Program-made: the position numbers and the translations under genes
Assembly (NCBI GenBank): GCA_951640165.1
Contig: OX621252.1
Span: forward strand, 4,124,501 to 4,188,500
Length of the DNA: 64,000 nt
DNA from: Pseudoips prasinana
Taxonomy: Eukaryota > Arthropoda > Insecta > Lepidoptera > Nolidae
Reading direction: 5' to 3'
The notes under the pieces: generated by a model
The model's input: only the letters and a program-made list of their open reading frames with translations
Told to the model about the DNA's origin: nothing
The model's database searches: none
Part shown: one piece after another, positions 50,952 to 60,192 of the stretch
Layout: every line of letters begins with the position of its first letter
How positions within the stretch are numbered: position 1 is the stretch's first letter

Positions 50952-51047
50952 TTGAATTAAAATCGCTCCAGCCATTTAGACGTGAAGAAGTAACAAACAT
51001 ACACACCCACACAGTCACAAACTTTCGCCTTTATAATATTAGTGTGA
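50952..51047 (-). mobile_element. LepHel-1, 5' half only
   Basis: AAAATCGCTCCAGCCATTTA...ACTTTCGCCTTTATAATATT to AGTGTGA. The 3' half is missing; it faces the preceding plus-strand copy 44 bases away. Confidence 0.6.
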
Positions 51048-51307
51048 TGTTCCCAAAAATATTTAGATTTGTAGTTATTCCTCTCTTATTCTTCTATTAT
51101 GAACAACAGCAGTTTATCTTTAAGCTGGTGTAAATAATTTAAAAAAATATAGCTCAAATGTTATGCTATAAAATACCTTGTTAAAGTTTTGATTTGACCT
51201 AGGTCTCTCGATTTCTATATTACAAGGATGTATGCATGCCGTCGCGTCGCGTCGTCATATACATCCAATGGCTTCAAACTTGTTTTTCCTTTGGAGGTTA
51301 TATAATA

Positions 51308-51690
51308 ATGTCCTCCTAGCCGAATTTCGGCCACGGCGACCAGTCTCAATAGAGATTAGCCATCTGCGTGGGACATATTATAGTGCTTAAGTGTGTGCGC
51401 TAACACAAGAGCACTTTCACAATTTTAACACTTTTCATTCCATCACTCTCATGATCCGATGGGAGGCCTAGCGATACGACCGGAAAGACGTCAGGTACAG
51501 GACCGACGGCTTTACGTGCTCTCCGAGGCACGGGGGTATAATACCGCCAACTCCCAGACTTCGGGCTGATGCTGAGAAATTTTCTTTTTTAGAGAAATGT
51601 TCCATAATCATGTTTTGCCCTACCCGGGATTTGAACCCAGGACCTCGTTTTTCTGCGGTTGAACACGCTACCGTTAGACCAAAGAGGAGG
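51308..51690 (-). mobile_element. SINE-D, full length
   Basis: GTCCTCCTAGCCGAATTTCG...CATCACTCTCATGATCCGAT...GGGATTTGAACCCAGGACCT (B box complement) and GCTACCGTTAGACCAAAGAG (A box complement). Clearest pol III head of this family. Confidence 0.8.
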
Positions 51691-52237
51691 TTATTTGCAT
51701 ATAACATTAAAATAACCATAAGTTGAAAAAGAACCGTTAGGCCTAGTCAATATTCCAATAATTCAGCCACTGAACCATAGCGCCATCTTGCTCCCGTCTT
51801 GACACGAACCATAGATTCCAAACTTATCAACAAAAAGATTTATTGCCTTTCCCGTGACCTCAGAAGCACGCGCCATTCCAAACACCATGGGAGGACCATA
51901 GACACAATCGATCATGATGGTAACGATTAGATAGCATTAGCTACATGAATCATTTTGTATGTTCGTCGGTAGGTGTAGCCGAAAACTGCGACGCCGAAAG
52001 TGATGTGATCATTTATTTTGGTTTAGTAAAACAAGTTGGTATGTTTCTTACCTATGTACCTACTTGTTTATTTATATGTGTGTTCTATGATGATTACAAC
52101 CTGTGCTTTCCAAACTGTTACTGTTATAGATATCATGTTACAGTACCTTTGACAACTGTCAAAATTAACTCTCCATTTTGACAGTTATTGAAGGTTTTAT
52201 CCTAATAAACAAATGAAAATATGCAAATAAGAATAAG
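51691..52237. other. No gene recognised
   Basis: Unique DNA; a 78-codon frame at 51945-52181 has no family character. Confidence 0.4.
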
Positions 52238-52302
52238 AGAGGTAGAACACAGCGTTTATTCGCTCAAAGAGCAACCCGACTGGGGAAGTACCGGTAAATA
52301 TC
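52238..52302 (-). mobile_element. rep-O 3' fragment
   Basis: AGAGGTAGAACACAGCG...CTCAAAGAGCAACCCGACTG is the complement of the rep-O end. Confidence 0.55.
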
Positions 52303-52334
52303 TCAAATCAAGTCGCCTTCAAACGTAAGTTAAT

Positions 52335-53092
52335 TGAGGGGGGAGGCTGGAGAGGAGGCACGGCGCCTTCACTTATCGGCTTACGCAGGTACTCTCGGAT
52401 CATGGATGCTTCGGGAAGTACCTGCATCGCATAGGCCGAGAAGAGACGCCCGGTTGTCACCATTGTGGTGGCCCGGTTGACACGGCGCTTCACACATTGG
52501 TGGAATGCCCAGCCTGGGAGACATAGCGCCGTGTTCTCGGTGCTGCAATGGGTGCGGCTGACATCTCGCTTGCAACCGTGACCGAATTCATGGTTGCAAG
52601 CGAGGGTTCTTGGGATATCGTCGCCACCTTTTGCAAGGAGGTGATGATCGCAAAAGAGGTGGCGGAGCGAGAACGGTAGACATCATCCTCCCTGCCTAGC
52701 CGCGCCAGGAGAACCGGGCGTCGGAGGGCGCACATCGCCAATCTCCGGCCTCCATGAGGAGTGGCCTGCGGGCGGTGGACCTGGGGCAGTCCTCCGTCCA
52801 ACCAGAATGGGCCTGAGACGGTGGCGCGCCGTGTTCCGCGCGCGCCTCTCTTGAAGAGGGGGGCAAGGGTGCCCCCAACGGAAGCGGGGCTCACTGAAAA
52901 GTGGGCCAGCGCCTGTCCAGACTGCGGTGAATGCGCGAGCGAATCCCGTGGTCTGGACTATAGGTGGCTGAGGAACACCGTGGGGTTTTAGTCGGTAAAC
53001 CCAGCACTACCATCTGGCTGGGAGTCCGACATACCCCGTCGCTTCCCCAGCGGCGGGACGATCCATAAAGGATTTCCCCACGTAAAAAAAAA
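52335..53092 (+). pseudogene. R1-clade retrotransposon 3' end (C-terminus + 3' UTR)
   Basis: From about 52368 the frame reads FTYRLTQVLSDHGCFGKYLH, then RIGREETPGCHHCGGPVDTA and LHTLVECPAWET, hits TAG at 52524-52526 (where Gln is likely), and continues RRVLGAAMGAADISLATVTE to a stop at 52677-52679. CxxC...H...C with 'FRLTQVLSGHGCFGxYLHRI' is the R1/TRAS-type C-terminal zinc finger. The GC-rich 3' UTR runs to an A9 tail at 53084-53092. It belongs to a different lineage from the 29-34 kb element: GC-rich, poly(A)-tailed, different finger. 5'-truncated. Confidence 0.75.
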
Positions 53093-53280
53093 GGGGGGGG
53101 AGGGGTGGAGAGGAGAGGGGCTGCCCTCCTGTACCATCCCCACCTCGCGGAACCCCATGGTTATGGAGATATCCACGGTTAATGTTTTTCTAGCGCTCGG
53201 CGGCCGCTGCCGCGGCACGGTCGCTACGCTCGCTCGACTTCGCGCGCTAGATGGTCACCGTTCTAACCTAACCTAACCCA
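53093..53280. other. GC-rich segment with telomere-like CCTAA words
   Basis: Directly after the A9 tail comes a G-run, then GGAACCCCATGGTTATGGAG, GGCGGCCGCTGCCGCGGCAC and TCTAACCTAACCTAACCC at 53262-53279. GC content drops sharply at 53280. It may be another retroelement's 5' region on the minus strand, or a CpG-rich host segment. Confidence 0.35.
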
Positions 53281-53631
53281 AATTATTTCATAAAAGTACA
53301 TTTTTGCAAAAATATCATGATAGTGACAAAGAACAATTCAGTTTTGGGTATTTTTCGGATAATTATATAAAGACGTTATAAAAAGCAATATAACTTCTAA
53401 ACACGAAAGCAATGTTTTTACGTTGTTTTACAACGCTGTAGGAATCGAAATCGCCACGAAATGTATCAAAATTGCGTTCTGTTTTATGCATTTGTATGAA
53501 GTCTTATGATTTAAAAAAAAATTGGCGCGTCTCCGGCAGAAAAAAATGCGTTTTATCACTTTGTACGAACCCCCTTAACCCCCCATATACACACTTAACT
53601 CAAATTCAGGCGACTCGAGATGAGATCCAAC

Positions 53632-53905
53632 CCCAAGTACCTCCACCTTACAGAAGACATTCCTTAATAATAACATTAATAGTTTTAATGTTGTGTTTCT
53701 AAGGTCAGTAAGGTCACCAGAGCTCATCGGGGTGGAGCTCTGGTGACCTTACTCACACTCAGAAACCCTACATTAAAAATATGGGGAAGGGTCAGCAACA
53801 CTTGTTTGCTGACTCTTAAAGGCGACTCTTCTGGTGTTACGAGTGTCCATGAGCGGCGGTGATCACTTAACTTCAGGTGACCCAGTTGCACGTTTGTCAC
53901 CTTCT
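53632..53905 (-). mobile_element. rep-O with an internal inverted duplication
   Basis: Complement of rep-O: GTACCTCCACCTTACAGAAG...GCAACACTTGTTTGCTGACT...GCGGCGGTGATCACTTAACT. A private palindrome interrupts it at 53707-53753. Confidence 0.65.
53707..53753. repeat. Perfect 18-bp hairpin inside rep-O
   Basis: AGTAAGGTCACCAGAGCT (53707-53724) and its complement (53736-53753), loop CATCGGGGTGG. Sister copies have only the right-hand arm. Confidence 0.9.
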
Positions 53906-53954
53906 GAAATATAAAAAAGAAATTAAATATTAGTTTGAAGAGTCTATTTCTAGC

Positions 53955-54050
53955 CCCGGTTGTAGTTAAATAACACCAGTCTTTGGTACATTGGGCGGCT
54001 TGAACAATTTTGGTAGATACTAGAGTAGTCACTGTCCTTACGATGAGGTA
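53955..54050 (+). mobile_element. 5S-headed SINE, 3' part
   Basis: GCCCCGGTTGTAGTTAAATA...TGGGCGGCTTGAACAATTTT...GTAGTCACTGTCC parallels 13770-13840. Confidence 0.5.
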
Positions 54051-54477
54051 AACACTTCTTTGGGATTAACAATAATTTTGTGCATTGTATAAGGGCGAGA
54101 ACTTGATGTGCTTATAATAATAGTAAATTAGTAATAAAATATTTATTTACTGCGAATATTATAATAGGGTGTTGGTTTAAAAACGTGACGGACGTGACGG
54201 GTTTCGCCGTTAGCACGGCATGCAAATATTGACCGTGGCTTGTCTGCTAATAGGAACACACTAATAATTTAACAATAATTTAATACATTAATTCAGTTCA
54301 TAGAAAATAACCTTATCCAATTTTTAAATTATATTAGGCAATAAAATTTCATAAATTAATGAATTGAATGTCAAAAATTAGAATAATAATAAGTATAGAA
54401 TTAATTATGAATAAATAATTCATTACTTGGATGTCCTATTGAATTTATTACAGAGAGTTGTCATTGGTCTCATATCC
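54051..54477. other. No gene recognised
   Basis: Unique AT-rich DNA. Confidence 0.4.
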
Positions 54478-54835
54478 TAGGACGTTATTCACAAAAGGCC
54501 ATCCGATCCCAAACTAAGCTGAGCTTGTACTATGGAAACCAGACAACGGATATATTACACATACTAATTTTCTTTTGTCAATACATACCTACTTATATAG
54601 AAAGAAAGAAAGAATATATATTTATTAGACACAGGGTACATCAGTATAAATTAAGTAATAGGGGTACAATACACAGAAGAATACATAAAAATTTTAGATA
54701 AATAGTTACACCTAGACTCAGGACAAACAGACATGTTCATGCACACAAATATCTGTCCTGAGTAGGAAAGGAAGCCACCTGCGGCGTGAAATGCAAGCAT
54801 TCACTAATCACGCTAAGCGGCCCGTCAAAATATTA
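54478..54835 (-). mobile_element. SINE-B split by a LINE 3' end
   Basis: 54478-54601 (CCATCCGATCCCAAACTAAG...) and 54699-54835 (CACCTAGACTCAGGACAAAC...GCCACCTGCGGCGTGAAATG) are the SINE. 54602-54698 is an insert beginning (GAAA)n and ATATATTTATTAGACACAGG: on the minus strand an AATAAATATA...(TTTC)n LINE end. Confidence 0.65.
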
Positions 54836-54910
54836 TTGTGCACAAGTGTGTACGGAAACACAAGCTCACTCTCTATTCCCTTGATCTTATAATGCAATAG
54901 CACGGAATAG
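54836..54910 (-). mobile_element. SINE-D fragment
   Basis: GTGCACAAGTGTGTACGGAA...CTCTCTATTCCCTTGATCT, diverged. Confidence 0.45.
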
Positions 54911-54954
54911 ATTGGAGATGTAAGGTGCAGTACGCGCAGGCAGGAGAAATATTT

Positions 54955-55305
54955 TGAATTAGTCCGTCCGTGCGGTCTGTTTCGTCACATATATGTTTAA
55001 TATCCTTAAATAAATATTAAATAGCAAGTTACTAAGCTATTATTGTTACATTTAGCGATTGTATATTAAGAATTGAAAACAACGAGCAGTTGGCTAGCGC
55101 AAAAGGCTCTCAACCAGTAGCTTAATTTAAGCGACTAATACCTGAGGGCACCCTTATGGGCTTTGGGCCTCAGGCGGCCGCTGAAGTCAAAAGATGGAAT
55201 TCAAAATGGGGGTCAGATCACTTGCACGGGATTAACGATCACGTGTTAAGGGGGCAACGCGATCCTCGCCGCTGAGGATCCTACCCTACTACTGTAGATT
55301 ACTAC
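54955..55305. mobile_element. rep-L
   Basis: GTCCGTCCGTGCGGTCTGTT...GATCACTTGCACGGGATTAA...GATCCTCGCCGCTGAGGATC, same order as 39990-40345. Confidence 0.45.
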
Positions 55306-55312
55306 ATACAAA

Positions 55313-55500
55313 TACTCACGCCTGTTTCCCAGAAGGGTAGGTAGAGATAACTCGTGTAAAATGTCTCGTGACAAGTGGAAATCAAAAAGAAAAGAGGCAA
55401 AAGGAGTGTGCAAAGATCGTTCTTTACACACCACTTTTGCCTCGTTTACTCTCATTATATTCTTCATACATGCTCGCCGGTTTAGGGTCTTCTGACCTAA
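55313..55500 (-). mobile_element. rep-M
   Basis: CACGCCTGTTTCCCAGAAGG at left, TTCTTCATACATGCTCGCCG at right: complement of the 48.4-kb copy, with extra sequence inside. Confidence 0.5.
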
Positions 55501-55590
55501 CCTTTCTTGAGAACGTCTCCGATAGTCAGAGAATGTTCTATGAAGTCTTCCCCTTCCGGTTGTCCCATTCACACAGGCCAGGTATATTTA

Positions 55591-56053
55591 TTTAGTCAAT
55601 CTTCTTTCATTCGTCCTTGCTAAATGTCCAAACCTTTTTCAAACTTTGTGACTACATCCTCTTTCACACCACAGCGCTCTCTTATAGATGTAGATTAATC
55701 TTGGTAGAAAATTCACGATTTCCCTTTTCAACCCAACGCAGGTATAGGAACCAGGACTTCATTATCTGCCATGATACAAGCTACTACTAGACTATCGAGG
55801 CAGTCCATATGTGAGTCAAATAAATGATCATGCGCATCAGATAGGATACGCCGAACGCTGTAGAAAGACTCGAGTCTTGGTTGTCTTGCCAGCTACGCAG
55901 ACGGTGAGTGGCTATAGGCAATAATGATTACGACACCATGTCAAGAGTCACGCGTGGCCAAACCTTCCCCTTCCTGACTAATAACCTCGACTCAAGGCAG
56001 ATCCATCAAGATCCTTGAGAGGATTGGTTTAAAGCCATGCTTTTTTTTATTAA
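55591..56053. other. No gene recognised
   Basis: Less AT-rich unique DNA; no family-like frame found. Confidence 0.35.
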
Positions 56054-56378
56054 TCTATACATATAATAAAATCGTAGGAAAGTCAAAACTGTACATCGAA
56101 TATTTTAAAATAAGTATATTTGGGGCGTGATGTACAATCGATATCGAAGCCAAATATATAGTTTTTAGAATTTTTGTCTGTGTGTCTGTTTGTCTGTATG
56201 TATGTCCGGGCTAAACTCTAACAGTAGGTACTACATGGATTTACTTCAAATTTTGCATGAATATTACTGAGAGGTCGGGTCAACATATAGGCTATATATT
56301 ATCACGCTATCACCTACGGAGAAAGAGCTGTAATCATTTATAAAGTTTAACGCGGGTAAAACTGCGGGGCACAGCAAG
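56054..56378 (+). mobile_element. LepHel-2, near full length
   Basis: a|TCTATACATATAATAAAATC...GATGTACAATCGATATCGAA...GCGGGGCACAGCAAG: the terminal CTAG has become CAAG. Confidence 0.7.
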
Positions 56379-56397
56379 TACCTAATATTTTGGGATA

Positions 56398-56640
56398 ATT
56401 AGTACACTGTCATCTGATCCCAAACTAGGCAGAGCCTATACCATGAGAACCAGACAACTGATAAACATGCCTATATATTTCTAATAGATCAATTACACCC
56501 AGACACAGAACAAATAATCATGCACATCTCACAAAGATTTGTCCTGGGTGGATAATGAAACCACGAACTCTGGCCTGGCAGTCGGGGTCCCTAACCACTA
56601 GAATAACTCACTCAAGGTCTCTAACCACTACAAAAACTCA
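56398..56640 (-). mobile_element. SINE-C
   Basis: CACTGTCATCTGATCCCAAA...GATTTGTCCTGGGTGGATAA; the head end carries a short direct duplication (CTAACCACTA). Confidence 0.65.
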
Positions 56641-56724
56641 CTCACAACAGTTGTAATAAGTGCACTGCTGAACAGGCTTTGGTTCAGCAGTGGACTTTTA
56701 ACCCTAACAATCATCTTCCCCTCC

Positions 56725-56930
56725 CTAACCAATCTGAGGCGCTCATAGCTAGATGCTCCCACCACCGGTCCGTAAGTGATCACCAGAGTGGTTTAATTTC
56801 TGAGCGTCTCCCTTACGGAGGACACGTTAAGCTGTCGTTTGACTACAATCGTTAAGCCATGTCGGAAGCCTACTAGGCGGCTTGAACAACTCTGGCACTA
56901 GGGTAACCACTGTCCATGCGATAAGTAATT
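56725..56930 (+). mobile_element. 5S-headed SINE with internal deletion
   Basis: CTCATAGCTAGATGCTCCCA...GGTCCGTAAGTGATCACCAG then directly AGTGGTTTAATTTCTGAGCG...GGCGGCTTGAACAACTCTGG. The A and C boxes of the 5S promoter are missing. Confidence 0.6.
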
Positions 56931-57289
56931 TAAGTACTTAATTATCTCCACATGTATTGCTGTGGTGAACAAATGTATCGTTTTAAAAGCAAATATGTAC
57001 ATATGACGTGAAGGTATGCCCTCAATACCTTTGTCTGAACGATGCGGGTTCGACTGTTACATTTGCAGTAAAATAATAAATACGAGTAGTCCGAAAATAA
57101 AATATAGAGATAAAAACTAGCGATACGAAATCATTGCATAATTACAATTATGACGCAACAATGCTTATTCATATTCATATCTTTATTTGCATTCCATAAC
57201 GTCAATAATACAGAGCTTATAATAATAATGCTTATAACTAGGTACAATTATACAACTAAATAAAATGAAAAGTTAAAACTAAACATAAT
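56931..57289. other. No gene recognised
   Basis: AT-rich unique DNA. Confidence 0.4.
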
Positions 57290-57660
57290 CAACATCATAT
57301 CAGCCGAAGAAGTCCACTGCTGGACAAAGGCCTCCCCCAAAGATCTCCACAATTGCCGGTCTTGCGCTATTCGCATCCAGCAGTTTCCAGCGCCCCGCAC
57401 AAGATCATCGGTCCATCTTGTAGGGGGCCTGCCCACGCTGCGTCTTCCGGTTCGTGGTCGCCCATCGAGAACCTTTCTTCCCCAACGGCCGTCAGATCTA
57501 CGAGCTATGTGCCTCGCCCACTGCCACTTCAGTTTTGCAATTCTTCGGGCTATGTCGGTGACTTTGGTTCGCTGGCGGATTTGGACATTTCTGATTCGAT
57601 CCCGCAGGGAAACTCCGAGCATAGCCCTCTCCATTACGCTTTGGGTGACCTTGAACTAAA
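57290..57660 (-). pseudogene. RTE retrotransposon C-terminal coding end
   Basis: Best RTE copy. The minus frame reads MERAMLGVSLRDRIRNVQIR, then TDIARRIAKLKWQWARHIAR, SDGRWGRKVLDGRPRTGRRS, VGRPPTRWTDDLVRGAGNCW and GEAFVQQWTSS. The 'E..MLGi.lrDrirN..IR..T.v.D....iaklKW.WAGHvaR...gRW' region is the hallmark end of RTE-clade ORF2. Here the frame runs past the usual stop into flanking DNA. 5'-truncated. Confidence 0.75.
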
Positions 57661-57731
57661 CATACAATACTATAATTAAATATAAAGTCATGTTCAAATT
57701 GCTTTGAACATTAATAATCTTTTAATAACAC

Positions 57732-57787
57732 ATAAGAATCATCTTAAAATCGTTATAATCTTATAACGATTTTAAGATGATTCTTAT
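57732..57787. repeat. Perfect 27-bp palindrome, 2-base loop
   Basis: Arms 57732-57758 and 57761-57787 (ATAAGAATCATCTTAAAATC...GTTATAA) pair exactly around TC, in unique AT-rich DNA. Confidence 0.95.
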
Positions 57788-58014
57788 TAAAATACTATAG
57801 ATTTTAAAATACTTACTTATAATTGTCTGTCTATTCTTATGTCATTTTTAACCAACTTTAGATAGGTGTGGTCTTGGTGTGAGTTAAATATTTTTTTGTC
57901 ATCTATGTATTCGTTTATGGGGTAGTATGCTTTTTTAATTAGTGTTTCCATAAGTTTATTTGTACATTTTTGGTCGCAAGTTTCACTAAATTGCGTCTGG
58001 TAGTTTATTTAATA

Positions 58015-58199
58015 CTAGCTGTGCCCCACGGTCATACCCGCGTTAAACTATATAAATTATAGTCTATGTGTTAATCCAGGGTGTTAGCTAACTCCATACC
58101 AAATTTTAATAAAATCGCTCCAGCTGTTTAGACGTGTAGAAGTAACAAACATACACACTCACACACTCACAAACTTTCGCCTTTATAATATTAGTGTGA
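58015..58199 (-). mobile_element. LepHel-1
   Basis: Complement of CTAG at 58015-58018, AGCTGTGCCCCACGGTCATA...CTTTCGCCTTTATAATATTA to GTGTGA|t. Confidence 0.75.
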
Positions 58200-60010
58200 T
58201 TTTATATGATTTAGAACAAGCAAACAAAAAAGAAGTTTTATCAAAATTTTAAGCGTTCAGTATTTAATTAAGGTTATGCAACCAGCCGCGCACAGTGCTC
58301 GTTTGCTCGAATCTCGATAATACCCACGCATGTAAATCCCGGACGGGTTGCTAGTACCTAGTATTATAATATTTTTAAGTAGTTTATGTTACTTAATTAC
58401 CTACTCGACTCTCATAACAAAAAATAACACTGAAATTAAAATGAATGTAAATGAGTATCAAGTTTACCTACTACAAATTAACGAACCAAAAATTAACTAT
58501 AAGTCGCGTTTAAAAAGGAACACAAATTTAAAATTTTATGGCATCTAATTGTCATCATAGATAATAAACCTGCCGCATAAAAGCTTTTTAAAATTAAATT
58601 CTAATTTGGAACACATTTAATGGTGATAGGTGATGTTCCTAAAATCAATTCCTAGCGATCGATTTTTAAACAGAATATAATAACAATCTATTTCAACAAA
58701 AACTTTAATGAATAATACAGGTGTAGTAGAAAATACCACTAGAATATACAATACTATTACTTATTAAGCAGTTATTATAACCATAATATCGTTCGACCGT
58801 CGAATATAGCCCATTAACTATAAAAATGCAATAAAATATTGCCCATTAAAAATAATGTCCAATCAAAGGAGGTTCTATACAAATTTTACGATCGCTTTAA
58901 ACATGTTTTAAATAATCTAGCAAGACAAATCGAGTCGCGATTGGTTGAGCTAGTGAGGTGGGTAAAACTATTATCGATTCGGTAGATTTATTTTTAAAAG
59001 TTTAGGTATTTTTGTAATTGGAATTACCTAGAAATGGTTTTGATTAAACGTGCCATGAACCTGAGCTTATGTCAAATTGTTTATGGCCTTTTATGTTGAT
59101 TATTGACTGGAAATTTTATAGTAGTTTACATACACAAGATTTTTTACAGTATGTACATAAATAATGGTCTGGTTTTTAGTATATTCAGTCATGTATATTG
59201 ATATGAGGTCTTTTTAATATTGACAATATCATCAACGTATAACGAACTGTCAAAAATATACCATTTAATATCCCGACCCACACTAATTTTGAGGTAAATA
59301 TCCCCATTATCGACCTTAATTCCGTTCTTAATATAAATAACTCGTAACACTCGTACCAACAATCGTTCATAAAGCTACCGCCACAACATCGAAGATACGA
59401 AAGTCGTAACCTCAATCAAAATGGCAGATAAACTTTGACAAAAATTCCACGTTAAGCCGTCTTATAATTATCCATATATTACCAAATCCCTGCTTGAAAC
59501 TACCTGCTGGTAGGGTAACCATTCTTGTTATGAACTTGGGATATTTCTATTTTATACATAGGTATAATTAGGATTATACCAAAATGAACTGCTCTTTGCT
59601 TCAATATAAGGATTACAAATTTAACATCAAATGCTTGAAGTTATTTTTTTTCTAATGATGAAATTTGTTAACAAAACTAGGTTAATAAGTGACAATTATG
59701 TATGCGATTACAGGCTGAAATAATTTAGAAGACTATTTACGAGCTCTTTGTGTCTGGAGATACGAAGTATCGCACACATATTATGGAGACAAAGAAACAA
59801 AAAGTAAATTCAATATTCTATATAATGGTTATCTATCAATACACAGTCCGGGACTCGGGGTACAAGCGGAAAAACGGCTGTTTTTGGTTTATTGACTGCT
59901 TGTTGTGTGTGTGTCAGTTTCTAACAAAAAGAAAAACACATTTTCTTTTGTCTGAGTTAATTTAAGTTAAAAGAAAATACTGCTTTCTGCTGGGTTTCAT
60001 TATAACATAA
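58200..60010. other. No gene recognised
   Basis: Mostly unique AT-rich DNA. Short frames at 58348, 59185 and 59750 have no family character. Confidence 0.4.
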
Positions 60011-60192
60011 CCGCACCCGCCATGTCAGAAGCTTACCTAGTGACTTGGATAGCTCTGTCACACGGCAACCAGGTGAGAAGAAGTAACTGAACATCTTCTA
60101 AAGTGGCACACTCAAACCCTAGAGGTTTCTGTGCCACTTCTAAAAAACAAACCTTTGTTATTTTTGCTCAATAAATAAAAAGAAAAAAAAAA
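60011..60192 (+). mobile_element. 5S-SINE-like remnant joined to rep-Q 3' end
   Basis: GCCATGTCAGAAGCTTACCT...CTGTCACACGGCAACCAGG is a diverged 5S-SINE 3' part. 60110-60192 is rep-Q (CCTAGAGGTTTCTGTGCCAC...TTTTTGCTCAATAAAT) with an A-rich tail. Confidence 0.4.

Noticed and set aside
52490..53218. Several GC-rich open frames over the R1-type 3' end
   Set aside because: They fall in the 3' UTR or the wrong frame; the zinc-finger frame at 52335-52679 explains the coding part.
52336..53280. 28S rDNA-inserted R1 or ribosomal DNA
   Set aside because: No rRNA sequence flanks either R1-clade element in this window.
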